DNA from: Paramecium sonneborni
Taxonomy: Eukaryota; Ciliophora; Oligohymenophorea; Peniculida; Parameciidae
Length of the DNA stretch: 64,000 bases
Reading direction: 5' to 3'
Assembly: GCA_905182985.1 (NCBI GenBank)
Contig: CAJJDN010000168.1
Span: forward strand, 144,804-208,803
The translations under genes and the position numbers were made by a program. Under the pieces are notes generated by a model, which was not told the origin of the DNA, did no database searches, and worked only from the letters and a program-made list of their open reading frames with translations. Positions within the stretch are counted from its first letter, which is position 1, and each line of letters starts with the position of its first letter. Positions 36,078 through 48,476 of the stretch are shown piece after piece.

Positions 36078-38970
36078 ATGTTCGGTAAGAATCCTTTAAT
36101 GAATAGGAGTTTTAATGATGAAAATGATGAAACCTAAACATTGTAGGAAGAAATAATGGATGATTATTCTCCTACAAAATAAGGTTTAATTATAGTAATA
36201 TTTAGAAATTCGGGAATATGCACTTCATTTGGGAATGAAATTACCAGAAGATAATTAATATTTAGATATTGCGAAAGCTGGTTTAAAAGCTAAATTACCA
36301 GAGGAATGGAAGATTTGTTCTAAGAAGGTAAATGGGGAAGAGTTGGTTTTCTATAAAAACAGGGAAACTTAAGAAATCCTTTATGATCATCCTTGTGATT
36401 AAATATATGCAAGAAAGTATGAGGAAGCAAAATAAATTGATACTTAAAATTAGAAAAAAAAAGTATTTTATAATATACAGTAGAGAAATCAACAGGAATT
36501 AATAAGTTCAAAAAGGATATAGAAAAGTATAGAGAACCAAATTCTTTGGATGCAAATGAGGAAGCTGAATCATTTATGATGGATTCTAATGTTTATTACG
36601 AGAATAGGTAGAATTAAGGTTATGTGTTGTAAAATCCAATTTAAAATACAGCCACATAAAGTTTATTAGTTTAAGTTGATTAGGAATATGCAAAATAAGT
36701 ATAAGATTATGAGGATGAAAAGAAGAAAGCTGTTATAAAGTTAAAGGAGGATAACAAATAAAAGTTAAATAAAATGGAATTGATTTTAATGAATGAAGCA
36801 GATCCAGAGTTATTTGAATTAAAGGAAGAATATGAAAAATAAAAAGATAATTTAACTAAGAGTGAAGAAGATAAAAAGAAGAAAATTAAAAGAAAGGTCG
36901 AACAGGATATTGAATAGAATATATAAAATTAAAAGAATTAAATGAAAAAATAATTAGAACGTAATTTAGAGAATTATTAATATGAATAAGAGAAAACTAT
37001 AAAAAATAAATTAAGAATTCTTGAGTAAGAACTTTAAGGATAATAAAAAGATATTGTTAGAAGAATTAATTAAAGATAGAAAGAACTTTCTGATTCTGAT
37101 TCTAAATGGATGAAATAAATTTAAGATAAGAAAAAAAATGTAGAAAATTAGTTTAATAAATACAAAAAAGAATTGACTTAAGAAATTTATGTAAAGATGT
37201 AATAAATAGAATAAGAAAATATGAAAAGATTAAGATAAGAATAAGAGGGAATAAAGAGAAAATTGATTACTTAATTTGATTAAACTAAAAGAGAATATAA
37301 ATTCGAATTAATAGATTTATAAGAAGAAAACTAGAGAATGGTTAGATCAATAAAGGAGGAGATAAAAAGTCAATATGATCCTAAATTTAATTAAATCTAA
37401 TAAGAATTTACTGATTAATTGTAAAATATTGAATTAAGTGAATCCAAAGTGTTATAATCATAAATTTATGATTATAGAAATTTAGATATTGAATAAAGAA
37501 AGTAAGAAAATATAAAGAAAATTACTTAATAGAAGGAGAAATTAATATAACAAATATAAAATTAAATTATAAATTTTGATAGATAAACAAGTGAGAAATA
37601 TTAAGAAATGAAAAGAAAATTGGAGGAAACATAAAGATTAAAATTAGAGAAGATATAAAAAGATTATGAAAAGAAGACAGGTAAAATTTTAGGAAATGGA
37701 AAAGAGATAGATTTATGTATGGAGATTAATCAAACAAAAAGTTTAATTCATGAATTGAAAGAAGAAATAAAATAATTTAAGAGAAAAAAGATGGAAATAT
37801 AAGAGAAATTGACAAGTATGAATATAGTAGTTTTAAAATATGATTTATAAAATGAATTGAAATAAAAAGATGTAATAAAATATGATTTAGATCGTTTACA
37901 ATATTTAGTTGAATAATACAAATAGGATGATAAAATAGCAGATAAGGAATTAGAATTATTAGAATAGAATTATTAATAGATGATAAGAAAACATTAAGAA
38001 TTTCAATAGAGATAATAAACAATGTAAAATATGATTTAAAGTGTTAATGAATTAAGGGAATAATTGGCAGTAAATTAAAGTAATGATAATTCAAAGTTTT
38101 AAAGCAATTTATTTAAATAAGTAGGGCCAAAGAATTTTGGAACTGAAATAAATATATAAAATAATCTATCCATGAATTAAAGTGTTGTAATTGAAGAGAA
38201 TGCAGTATAAATGTATAATATTTGCTTAGATTTAGGCGTAAATGGAAATTAATTCTTTTGGACGAGAGAGTTGCTTTTAATAGAGAATAAGAATAATATA
38301 AAAATGATAAAGAGAAAATTAAGTAAATGAGAAGAAAATTATAAGTAGATACTGAACAATTAAAATTATAAATAGAAATGGCTTAATAATTTGATTAGAA
38401 TAATATGAAAAAAGATTTAATAAAAAAACTTAAATTAGAAATCAAAGAATAATAGTTAAAGATTTCAGATGATACTGAAAAATCAAATAATTGGAGATAG
38501 ATTTTAAAATAGAAATCTAAAATTTTAGATTAAATGGAATTAAATTTAAATGATATAAATCCTTAACCTGAATTATTACATTCTCTAGAACAATTATATC
38601 TACTATATAGTAAGATAGGTGAAATGGAAATTGGTGAAGATACTGAATAATAATAAGTCTCGAAAGATAATGAAAGCTATTTTAATTAAATCAAAATCAT
38701 ATCAGAAGAGCCATCATAACTATAAGAAACATAATAATAGCATTATGAAACAGTTATACCATTTGAAGGACCAAAAGTATTGAATTTTGAATAACCAGAA
38801 AAATTAACAAAGTATAGAATGTAATTAATACAACAAAAAGATTGGTTTTAAAATTATAAGTATAGGGTAATAATTTAGTTATATTTTAGGTTCTTGCCAC
38901 TAATCCGTATAATATAGATTCGAGAGAGAGATTTTAAAGATACTAATAATTTCTACATTGCAAAGTATGA
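36078..38970 (+). CDS. CEP164-like WW-domain coiled-coil protein
   Basis: Introns of 22, 23, 23 and 23 nt give 933 residues. The N-terminus matches the CEP164 layout: EIREYALHLGMKLPED, then a WW-like domain with LPEEWK, VFYKNRETQE and DHPCD. In the WW domain the second Trp is Tyr (ILYDHP). About 800 residues of nearly unbroken coiled coil follow, rich in Gln, Glu and Lys. CEP164 marks the distal appendages of the mature centriole or basal body and recruits the TTBK2 kinase for ciliogenesis. A ciliate with thousands of basal bodies would need such a protein. Orthology is likely but not proven. Confidence 0.78.
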
Positions 38971-40270
38971 AATAATTTATATAAATATATTTATTTTTTT
39001 AAAACAGAATGAAATTGATATATTGTATTATATTTTAATACTTTATTTATAAATTATTAATTAACATTAAAAATAAATAATTCAATATAAATATATTTTA
39101 TTAAATTATTTATAAATTATTAATTAAGATAAAAATAAAATACAGAATTTAAACAGTATTAATGATCGGATTTATCCACATAAGTCTTAGTAAATGATTG
39201 GCACTATTTAATCAGAATCATTGATTAATAGTAGTTATATTAAGAACCTGCATATTAGAAATCTCTGAAGTTAAATAGGAATTGACCTGTAGACTTTAAA
39301 GTATTATAATTGAGGATCTAATATAGAATGAAAAAAAATATAACTATTTCCAGCAAATTAACTGCAAATAAGGAGATTAACATATTATGGATATAGAGTT
39401 TTATATATTTTTATGTATAAGAATGCATTTGTTTTTGAAACAATTTATTTTTATGCGAATATTTAAATAAAAGGAAAGGTTAGTTATATTATAACTATAT
39501 GTAAATGGTGATTGGTACTTAATTTTTATTGAAATAAAAATCAAAAATTGTAGATTGTAAAGGAAATGTGAGGGATGTGATTAGAAAAATATGATAAATA
39601 TAAGCCAAGTAGATATTATTTGGGTTTAATTGTTTGAATTTGTCAAGACCAATTAGGAAATATTTATTTTGATTTCGAATAGTCTAAATATATAAATACA
39701 AATAAAGATGTAACAAAATTTATCAATGATCAAGTTAGTTGAGGAGATAAACGAATTCTGAACTAAAAGTAGAAGAAAAAGTTTTAAATATTTAATTTAA
39801 GAAGTAAAAATAATTTTATTTTCAATACATTATCATAAATTTAAAGTATCAATGAATATAAACTAATTGATGACTCTTATCTCTTTTAAATTAGCACTAT
39901 TTTTAAATTAGTAATGATGATCTAAAACAGTAAGTTTAAATTCTTTTGAAATTATTCCTTTCTGATAAAGTTAATTTATTCAATAATATTTGGCATTTTG
40001 TAATTTACTATTTAGGTTTTCTGTTGTTTAGGGATTATGACAATATTAATTTTTGATGGAGTTTGATAATAATGACATTTTTATATAGCTACCATTAAAT
40101 AATTGACTTAAACAAACCAAGTTTACCTGATTATTTGTAAATTTAGAATTATGACATAATTACTGTTGAGGTTTATTTACTATCAATCAGTATGTTATTG
40201 AATATAGATGAGATGAGAATGAAAATTCTTTGAATCGAAAAAAATCTAATTTCATAATTAATAGAGATGA
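38971..40270. other. Gene-free stretch
   Basis: About 1.3 kb of AT-rich sequence with frequent TGA. Short frames around 39,600-39,750 look weakly coding. No domain, repeat or hairpin stood out. Confidence 0.5.
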
Positions 40271-40729
40271 ATGAGTAAAAAAAACTATGAAGATAAATCT
40301 TATTTAAGAAATAGGATTTTAATTTCTTGTCTTTCTTATAAAATTAAGAATTTAGTACTAACGATAAAAAATAATAGATAACTGCCATATATACCTAAGA
40401 ATTATGTGAATTTTATTTATAGAAGGTTAATCTATAATATTACTAGTATTTATTTGAGTATCAAAGGATTTCAAATTAGGTTTTAATAAAATTTGACTCA
40501 TTTAAAATTATTAGTATTTGTAGTGATTTTAGGATAAGTAAAGAAGAGTTTAGATAAGTTAGCAATTAGATAAACCTAAAGAATCTAAAGTTCTAGTGTT
40601 GTCACATTAATATTCTATCTCTATATATATTAAGATTAGGTTACTCAATTCATTTAAAACATTAAACAGATTACTAATAGATTTAAAAAAATATCATACG
40701 AGAAGAAAGAAATTGCTTCTCAAGAATGA
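40271..40729 (+). CDS. Possible unknown gene (152 aa)
   Basis: A frame of 152 codons starts ATG AGT AAA AAA and ends at TGA, 23 bases from the end of the convergent zinc-finger gene. That spacing matches other gene ends here. The protein would be basic, with a hydrophobic stretch (LKLLVFVVILGQV) in the middle and a helical Lys/Glu-rich end. No family is recognised. With one stop codon only, a frame this long could still be chance. Confidence 0.35.
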
Positions 40730-40752
40730 TTTCTATTTTTGATATAAAAAAA

Positions 40753-41587
40753 TCAATCAGAATCGCTCTTCAGAAGTAATTTGTCATCAGTCAAATGACG
40801 AGCATATAACCAATTACAAAATCCTAGTACTATTTGGATCATTGCTTCTCTTAAGTTAGGTACTCTAGACAAATGTACAATGTAATTTCGATTTGAAAGT
40901 AATTGGATACTTTAAAGCACCTTATCTAATTGAGAACAAACTAATTAGTTAGCTTTTTCAACTAATCCACTAGTAGGACAATCTGGACAATCAAGTAGAA
41001 GTTTACGAAAGGAGTACACAAAGAAAAATATAAGTTTCATCTATTCATAACTAAGGACTCCTTTAACTTCATGAATAAACCTTATAAATGCATCTTGGGG
41101 AGTAGTTACATTAGTAGTAGTAGGTTAAGTTTATTTCAATAGTTCATGATAGTAATCTAATTTGATGTCTTTGTTGTCAGTCTCCATAATTAATAACTAC
41201 ACTTCCCACATAATTAGATCGTACATATCTTGAATACTCAAAGAAGTTTGTGGTTTATCTTCCTCCTTACCTAAGGCGTTGGCAAGAGTGGCAAAGATGT
41301 CTTATGTTTGTGACTCTGAATATGTTGATTCCAACCTTTGTTCATCTAGGTTCTTCTAAGATTACTAGAATATTAAGTAATTAGTAAACCCCATTATGTT
41401 TCTATTTCATGTGTGTATAGAGTGCAGGATAACTTAAGTATGACTTCCCGCATTCACACTTGTGTTCACGTTGAGCATCGCTATACTTACGAGTTCTAGA
41501 TCTCTTCTTTTTCTCTACACCATCTGGTAACTTCTTTGGAGATTATGATTCATTGACACTTGAATTTGTATTCGATTTATCTTGCAT
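40753..41587 (-). CDS. Single C2H2 zinc-finger protein
   Basis: One 25-nt intron after codon 74 gives 269 residues. A basic N-terminal segment (KKKRSRTRK) precedes one classical C2H2 finger: C-E-C-G-K-S-Y followed by L..H and a final H (CECGKSY ... YTHMKQKH). The spacing between the two Cys is one residue instead of two to four. The rest is helical, with LLDCPDCPT near residue 190 and no second finger. It is probably nuclear and DNA- or RNA-binding. Glutamine is often CAA here, and G+C is higher than in the neighbours. Confidence 0.75.
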
Positions 41588-41693
41588 ATTAATTAATGAA
41601 GAATTTTTATACTAGAACTTGAAATTAAGAAAGAAAAAGAAGTGAAATTCAAGAAAATAATAAATGTAAATCTTGTGTAATAAATTTATAATA

Positions 41694-42396
41694 TCAGCAA
41701 CAGCCCTATTAATGAATTGTTTATATAATACATCAGCTTTAGTTTTTTCTTTTCCTTCGGTTTACTTTAAATTAAGTTTTGGAGCATCATCATTAGCTTA
41801 CATTTTACATAAAGTGGATATGATTCTCTAAGCTAAATTATGGAATGATTCATTAATATTCATATTGCTTTTAGCAGAAGTCTCAAAGAATGGAATGTTA
41901 TATTGTTATGATAACTTTTATCCTTCTTCCATTGTGACTTATCTCTCTGCAGACATGTCCGCTTTATTACCTACTAACACTAATTGAACATCATTTGAAT
42001 TAGTATTCTCTTATATTGACTTTTTATATCTAAACTATTCATACCCTCAACCATCCATCGACATTCTAAAACGATTATCTATCTATTACGCTATATGTTA
42101 AAATCACCTAATTAATATATATTTATATCTACTCCTTATGCACCCTTGTAATATGTTTTTGTTATATTTCTAAATCTCTCCTATCCTGCTGTGTCCCAAA
42201 TTTACAATTTAAGTTTCTTTCCATCTACATCTATTGTCTTTATCTTAAAATCAACTCCCAAAGTAGCCATATGAGTTATTGAAAACTTTGCATCACAAAA
42301 TTAAGACAATATATTTGTCTTACCTACTCCTGAATCACCAATTACAATAACCTTAACCAACCAATCATAATCTTATGAATTTGCTTATCTACTCAT
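41694..42396 (-). CDS. Rab-family small GTPase
   Basis: Introns of 25, 25 and 26 nt give 208 residues. All G motifs are present: P-loop GDSGVGKT, switch I Thr in ATLGVDF, WDTAGQERF, NKAD and ETSAKS. Between DTAGQERF and the tail the sequence is Rab-like (NITKTYYKGAQGVILTYSV). The last intron places the end as GCC, a double-cysteine signal for geranylgeranylation. Reading through it would lose the prenylation site, which supports the intron. It acts in vesicle traffic. The subfamily (Rab1/8/18-like) was not decided. Confidence 0.92.
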
Positions 42397-42949
42397 CAGA
42401 ATTCAATATTTTAAATTTTAATTATTATCAATCAAATTTCATACACTCACACATCTCTATTTATTTCACATTCATATTCTAATCATTCCTTTTCAACTTA
42501 TTTTTTATTCTACTCAATATAAATAACCAATCATTTATCTATATATTTTTATTATTTTTAATCTATGATACATCAATACCATATAATTACACAAAATTTA
42601 TAAATACAATTCATATATTCTATATACTCCAAATTAATCAAAACTCTAATATTTAAACTACTAAACACTTTAATACATATTAAATTACTTAACTATTTTT
42701 ATTATTCTAATTCAAATCGAATATTTTATACTTTTTTGAATTTTATCGTAATTTTTGGATTTTCATAAAAAAAAGATTAATATTCTCAAAAGAGAGAATT
42801 GTAGTTTATAAATGAATTTAAGATTAAACAATTAAAATTGTTATAATATAATATTGTTCAGAATAACAATAAATAAATTAATACAAAAAATACTATTATT
42901 ATAAACAATATTAATACATAATTAATTGATTATTGTTTTTCCATTTTTT
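42397..42949. other. Intergenic, no gene
   Basis: Very AT-rich DNA upstream of the Rab gene and downstream of the cytochrome b5 relic. No coding signal was seen. Confidence 0.6.
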
Positions 42950-43466
42950 CGGTTTTATTCCTGTTAATTATTTATATAGAATGTAAATGCATAATCATCT
43001 GCTTTATCTATTAATAACTTCATTCTTCCATGATGTTAAACCTAAAAATTGGTTATATCATATACATCATTATCTATAACAATCCTAGCGTCGTCTGTCT
43101 ATGACATTCTAATTCTTCCCAAGTAACTTTTTTGTATGGATTTTTAATCTGTATTTGAATTTACTCTTATTCTTAATTTTCTTTGTTTAAGTAATTAAGC
43201 ATAATTATCAGGTGGTGGTTCATTTGTTAATTTTCCTACCAATCTATATTCAAGTATAGATTGTGAATAGTTTGAATGATTATATTCTAAGAATTATTCT
43301 GTAACATCTTTGGTTACACATTTTTTTAAATTTCCTCACCTCGAGGATGCTTATCCAAATATGTAGTTACATCATATACCATACCTACAATTACAACCCA
43401 TAATGATGATCATTTAAAATGCTTTATCAATTCTTTCCATGAAATTTAGGGATATTCTGAACTCAT
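42950..43466 (-). pseudogene. Decayed cytochrome b5-like gene
   Basis: Cytochrome b5 motifs are clear but broken. From ATG at 43466 the frame reads a start, then hits TGA just before SLWVVI, then continues with VYDVTTYLDKHPRGEE, where HPGG should hold a haem-ligand His. A frame change follows, then KDVTEQFLEYNHS and LVGKL. A second domain is split the same way: KKVTWEELECHRQ in one frame, and DDARIVIDNDVYDITNFQVQHHG in another. At least one in-frame TGA and three frame changes are needed, and tiny introns do not fix them. Haem motifs have also lost Gly residues. This is most likely a pseudogene of a two-domain cytochrome b5 protein. Confidence 0.7.
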
Positions 43467-43617
43467 TAATTCTATAAATTATAAAATTATCTTTTAATTC
43501 TGGATTCATATTAGATATCAATTTAATCAAGAATTTTTACATATAAATTACAAGTGGTGATCAGACATATAGAAATACTGTTTTAAAATTGTATTATTTA
43601 TTCAATTTTAATATTAA

Positions 43618-45446
43618 ATGATTTAAAACTCAGCTACTTAAAAGACATTATCTATCAATAGTCCAAAGCATTGTGGAACAATTTTCAAACGCAATTTGAC
43701 TTTAGAAGATTAGAGATTAAAATCCATCTATCTCAAAGATAAAGAAACTATGTTTGAAGAAATTTAATAACTTAAGTAAGAAAAGAACAACCTGATTCAA
43801 ACAATACGCAAATAATAATCATAGTTATAATATTTTAAGAAAGAAGTAACATAATTTTAAAGAGATGAAGCTAGTCCGAATTACAATTATACAAGATTAA
43901 AGTAAAGTTATATAGAGAGATTAGCTTCAATTTAGGTATTTATTAGAGAAGCTATTTAGGAAGAGAACTAAAAATTGAAAGAAGAGTTGGGGTAAACTTA
44001 AAATTATTTGAAATAACTTAAGAATCCTATTGAATAATAAAATATAGACATATATTGTATGTAGTTGTCTGATGACAATGTACATTTAACTAAAATATTG
44101 GAATAAATTGAAAAATAAAACAATGAACTTTAAGTATGAATTATTCTAGCAAATATAGAAAATAAATCATAAATTGACAATCAAATTGAATGCCCAAACA
44201 GTAAAATGCCAAAAATTGAGAGGTTTAAATAAATAATTGCTTCTTGAAATTGATATTTTGAGAAGAAAAAATATTTAATATGATAATAAACCTTCACAAC
44301 GTGATATTTAAAAGGGGGATGAAAAAATAATAATTGAATTAGAACAAGCTAAAATTGATATTAGAAATTATTAATAAAAAGTGAAGCTTTGGGAAAATAA
44401 ATATAATTGTTTATAATTAGAACACTAAGATAAGATTGCTTATTTAGAAAAAAAAAATAAAGAATTTTAAAAGTAACTTTCAACTTTAGAATTGTAATTT
44501 GAATAAGAAAAGTAATAGTACTAATAAATGCAATAATAATTTCAATAATAAAGATATTTAAGAAGAACAGTTGTATTGAAAAATCCTTAAATTTTTGAAG
44601 ATTAATAAGAATAAAAGAATAACGAAAACGAAATTTAGATCAAAAAGAATATAACAGTAAATAAAAATGATGTTTAGCCTATTGCAAAGAAAATCCGTTT
44701 AAGATTGATTGGTCTTAAATTACCTTTAAATGATGTAGAAAAGTATCTTTTGACAAGTGAAAACTTGACTTTCAATTAACTGGAGGAAAACTTACATTAA
44801 AGTATATTTGGATTGGAAGATTCGAATGAAATTCATATGTTAGCTGCTTATCTTGCTGATATAGAAGATGAAAGTGAAAGTACTACAAGTAGTAGAGTTA
44901 GAAGTATATTCAAAACATTAATGGAGAATTATATAATTTTAGATCCTTAATAATTAGACTCAATAAATTTAACAATAATGAATAAGAAATAAGAACTTTA
45001 AGAGATATTAATGAAAAAGTATCCTGAAACATTTACAAATGGATTTATGAAAATTGAAGTAAAAACAATTTAATCAATAGGTGTACCTAGATATACTGAA
45101 TTAATTAGATATACATTTTAGTAAAATTGAGATAGATCATTTATAAGCTTTGATAAGTAAATAAAATCGTTCTCCTTGTATTCTTCTACAATAAATATAT
45201 GCTCCTTTCTATATTCCAGAAATATAATTAAATAGTAATTCAAATATTGATAATGATGATGATGATGAATTGGCAAATCCTTTAATTGGTGAAAATCCAA
45301 TGCTTTCTGAAAATCCATTATATTCTGAAAATCAAATGTCGATGTCAATAGTGGAAGATTAAGAATAAATGAGTGCTCTTGATATTAAAATGTGTAATTC
45401 TCAAGAATTAAAGAAGAAAAGTTAATCTGAATTGCCTTAGGTTTGA
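43618..45446 (+). CDS. Coiled-coil protein, family unknown
   Basis: Introns of 25 and 28 nt give 591 residues. Residues ~30-330 are coiled coil with several poly-Gln runs written as TAA/TAG. The later part is helical and less charged, with motifs such as KKIRLRLIGLKLPLNDVEKYL and HFSKIEIDHLQALI, a weak EF-hand-like pair layout. An acidic NDDDDE segment and two near-copies of SENP.. (MLSENPLYSENQM) precede the end. The order resembles basal-body and axonemal coiled-coil proteins, but no family can be named. Confidence 0.65.
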
Positions 45447-45490
45447 TTGTAATATATTTAATTAAAATTTATTCAATAATAAGAATTAAG

Positions 45491-46140
45491 ATGAATTCAA
45501 AATACTTAATTACAAGTCTATAAAGAAGCATTGGTTATTTATTCTATTGTCTTTTATAATTGATTCTATCAACAATGCTCTTGATGTATGTAAGAAGAGA
45601 AATCAATTTATTTCATATTAGGTCCTCCTTGATGATAAAAAGTAATACATATTTGATATATCAAGAGTCTATAGAAACCAATTGTTCTCTTTTTAGAGGC
45701 TTTATTGACCTTTACTGTTTGTACTGATATTGCACTTAAAGTTTTAACAGAAGGACTAGTATTAATTTAATTATTTTATATTTTAACAATAATTAAAGGC
45801 ATTCTTCACAGCTCCTTGGAATATTTTTGATTTGTGTGCTTTTTTATCAATAATTGGCTGTATAACAATGCAATAAGATGTGTATTATGATGAGATATAT
45901 GGAATATCATTAATATCTATGCGTTATTTATCACTTACTGTTCGTTTACTTGTTTTGTTAAAATAGTATTACCTATAATAAATATATATTAGATCTTATT
46001 TTGTTTAAATGATGCAACAACAAAGAGATATCTTACTTTTCAAAAAATCTAGAAATTAAGATCTTAGTATCTTAGACATTAGTTCTGAGATCTTGAATGA
46101 TTCAGAGTTTGTAGAAACAATGAAACTTATTAGTGATTGA
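45491..46140 (+). CDS. Small voltage-sensor-domain protein
   Basis: Introns of 32, 26 and about 40 nt give roughly 183 residues. Four hydrophobic segments are visible. Segment 2 has FTVCTDIALK (aromatic, acid, Lys as in the gating-charge centre). Segment 3 has WNIFDLCAFL, close to the S3 motif of voltage-gated channels. Segment 4 has RYLSLTVRLLVLLK, with basic residues at wider spacing. There is no pore segment, only a ~50-residue cytosolic tail, so it resembles stand-alone voltage sensors such as Hv1 or TMEM266. Splicing of the first half is inferred. The 40-nt intron is unusually long for this genome. Confidence 0.55.
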
Positions 46141-46376
46141 TAATAATTTAATCAATTTCATTTTATTTTTAAAATAAGATTTATAAATAAATATTCTGCA
46201 TTTTTTTTAGATTAAAATAAATTAATAAACTAAAATCACATTACCATTTTCTGATGTATACAAATCCTGATTTCTGTAAGCCTCCATAATAACCTAATTC
46301 ATATACATATTAGCAAATAGTAGAAATGTACAATTAACTATACTATTCTATACATAATTAACTATTTTTATTAGCT

Positions 46377-47037
46377 ATGCGTAACAAAACATAATTACCT
46401 ATTCAATAATCAAATTATATTACTATTTCTGATAATGAAGAAAGTATACCTTAAAAAGAAATCAAACCTACTCCGTCTTAACCAATTCAAACTATTTAAA
46501 CTTAAAAATAAATAACTCAAATGCTGGACCTAGATTAACTTGAAGTTTAGGGTAAATTATATGAAGCTGAAAGCTCTCCTTCTCTCTAATTACTAAAAAG
46601 GATTATTTAAAAACCTTAAAAACTTTTATTTAAGCAATAGAAAAAAAAAAAATAAAATTAAACGATAATCTTCAAATAAACCATTTAGATGCATCTAATA
46701 AATCTAAATAAGTAAAGAGAAATAATTACTCTAATTATCACAATCTAATGTCAAAGTTAGATTAATTAAAGTCTATGAAAAAAATCAAGATTAATGTAAG
46801 TAACATTTATTATTTTATATAGTTATGAAACTCTATCAAAACTGAAAACTTCATTTTCCTTTGCTAATGAAGATGTTGCTGTCATACTTAATATTTCTGA
46901 TAAAAATTATTCTAAAGCTGAATCATTTATACAACATTATGGACCAGACATTTCATACCATCTAAAATGTAAATTTTTAATTTTATTTCTAAGCATACAA
47001 AGATCAACAAATTCATCAAACTACTTAGAAAAAATGA
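46377..47037 (+). CDS. Unknown protein, frame disturbed at a poly-A run
   Basis: The first ~85 codons (starting MRNKTQ) are polar and Gln/Pro-rich. A run of 12 A at 46641-46652 follows, after which the frame that best continues is shifted. With introns of 23 and 25 nt it ends ...SYKDQQIHQTTQKK before TGA. The C-terminal ~60 residues (SFSFANEDVAVILNIS, SKAESFIQHYG) look folded and may be a small helical domain. The spliced length is not a multiple of three, so either the homopolymer is miscounted or the gene is broken. Confidence 0.5.
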
Positions 47038-48476
47038 ATTTAAATATGTATTTTTTATTATTAAGTATATATTATATAACTTATTATTTAATTATTTCAA
47101 GTTAAAAATTAGTAAAACCTATTGAATTTTCTTTTTCATTTTGTTTTCTAGATAAACTTTTTAATTAAATAAAACGCTTTCAATTTACAGTATTGATAAA
47201 TTTAATTTATATTGAAACATTTTCTTTTAAGCATATTACATAGAAATTCTTACTTTAAACATAAATTATTTAATAATTTAAAATATTTAATTTTAAAAAC
47301 TATTCTGAATTCTTAATAATAAATATGTATCTTTATCTATATCATGTGATAAATATTTTTTTAGTTTTCAATTACTTTAAGAATAAACAGGTTTTTGTTT
47401 TTAATCATTTAAAACTTTAAGATCAATCTCTTAATAATGAGCAATAAATATAAACGGTAGGAATCGTAAAAAAAAAATTTTAATATAATATTGTTTTCTA
47501 AACTAAATTGAAAAACCTAAAAATTTCTTTACATAAATAAAAATTGGATAATGAAAAATCAAATTTAATTTCTTCTCTTATCAAAAAATTATTGATAATT
47601 TTGATCATAATAAAAATATCAAATTAAAAATATATATATAAGATAATCTGAATTAAATGAAATATTTATGAACTAAGTCTTTTAATAGCCAGTTAACATT
47701 TGGATTAATAAGAGTAGCTTAATTCAACAAGAAAATTTATTAATATTAATTTTTCAAAAATCTCCCAAAGCTTTAAAAAAATTCACCAAAAATTGATACT
47801 TATTACTTCAAATTAACAATTAAAGTTGGACAAGAGGAGATTTACTTATTGTTTTTCAATTTGGATTTATTTACTAAGTTGATAACAGTAGAATTGAGCT
47901 TAATTGTCATAATTTTGATCCTTCATTCTTTTAGAATAGCTCTTGATCACAAAAATTTTCATTCCTTTTATTGATTTTTAGTTAAATATATAAGTACATA
48001 TAACTTTAAGATAATCTAATTATAAAGTAACATTAAAAAAAAATTATAATTTTTTTAAAACCAGTTTAACCATTATTTAATATTTGTATCAATAAATTTG
48101 TGATGGTGTAAAATTAAAAGATATTTTTAATTTAGATAAATAATTTTTAATGTTTGATATTCATAAATAGGATCTATAATTATTATTTTGACTAGAGTAA
48201 AAAACTGTGGAATTAAGAGATATTTTAATATACTTTGTTTAGATTATAATTTTATTTAATTCAAATAAATTTATAACAAAAATAATTAATAGTAACAGTT
48301 AGTTTATATATTTTTTTCATCAATTTTGAGTGACAGCAAATAAATTGCTTTTTTGAAATTTCATTTTATTAAAAAAGTATAAAATGTTTGTAAGAATACT
48401 AAACATACTATTAGAATTAAGATAAAAAACTATAGAATTAGAAATCATATAATAAGAATTATCATAACATAATTAA
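47038..48476. other. Long AT-rich spacer
   Basis: About 1.4 kb of very AT-rich DNA. One plus-strand frame stays open for a long way only because TGA is rare. Its amino acids are Phe/Ile/Lys/Asn-dominated with no pattern. No gene is called. Confidence 0.55.
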
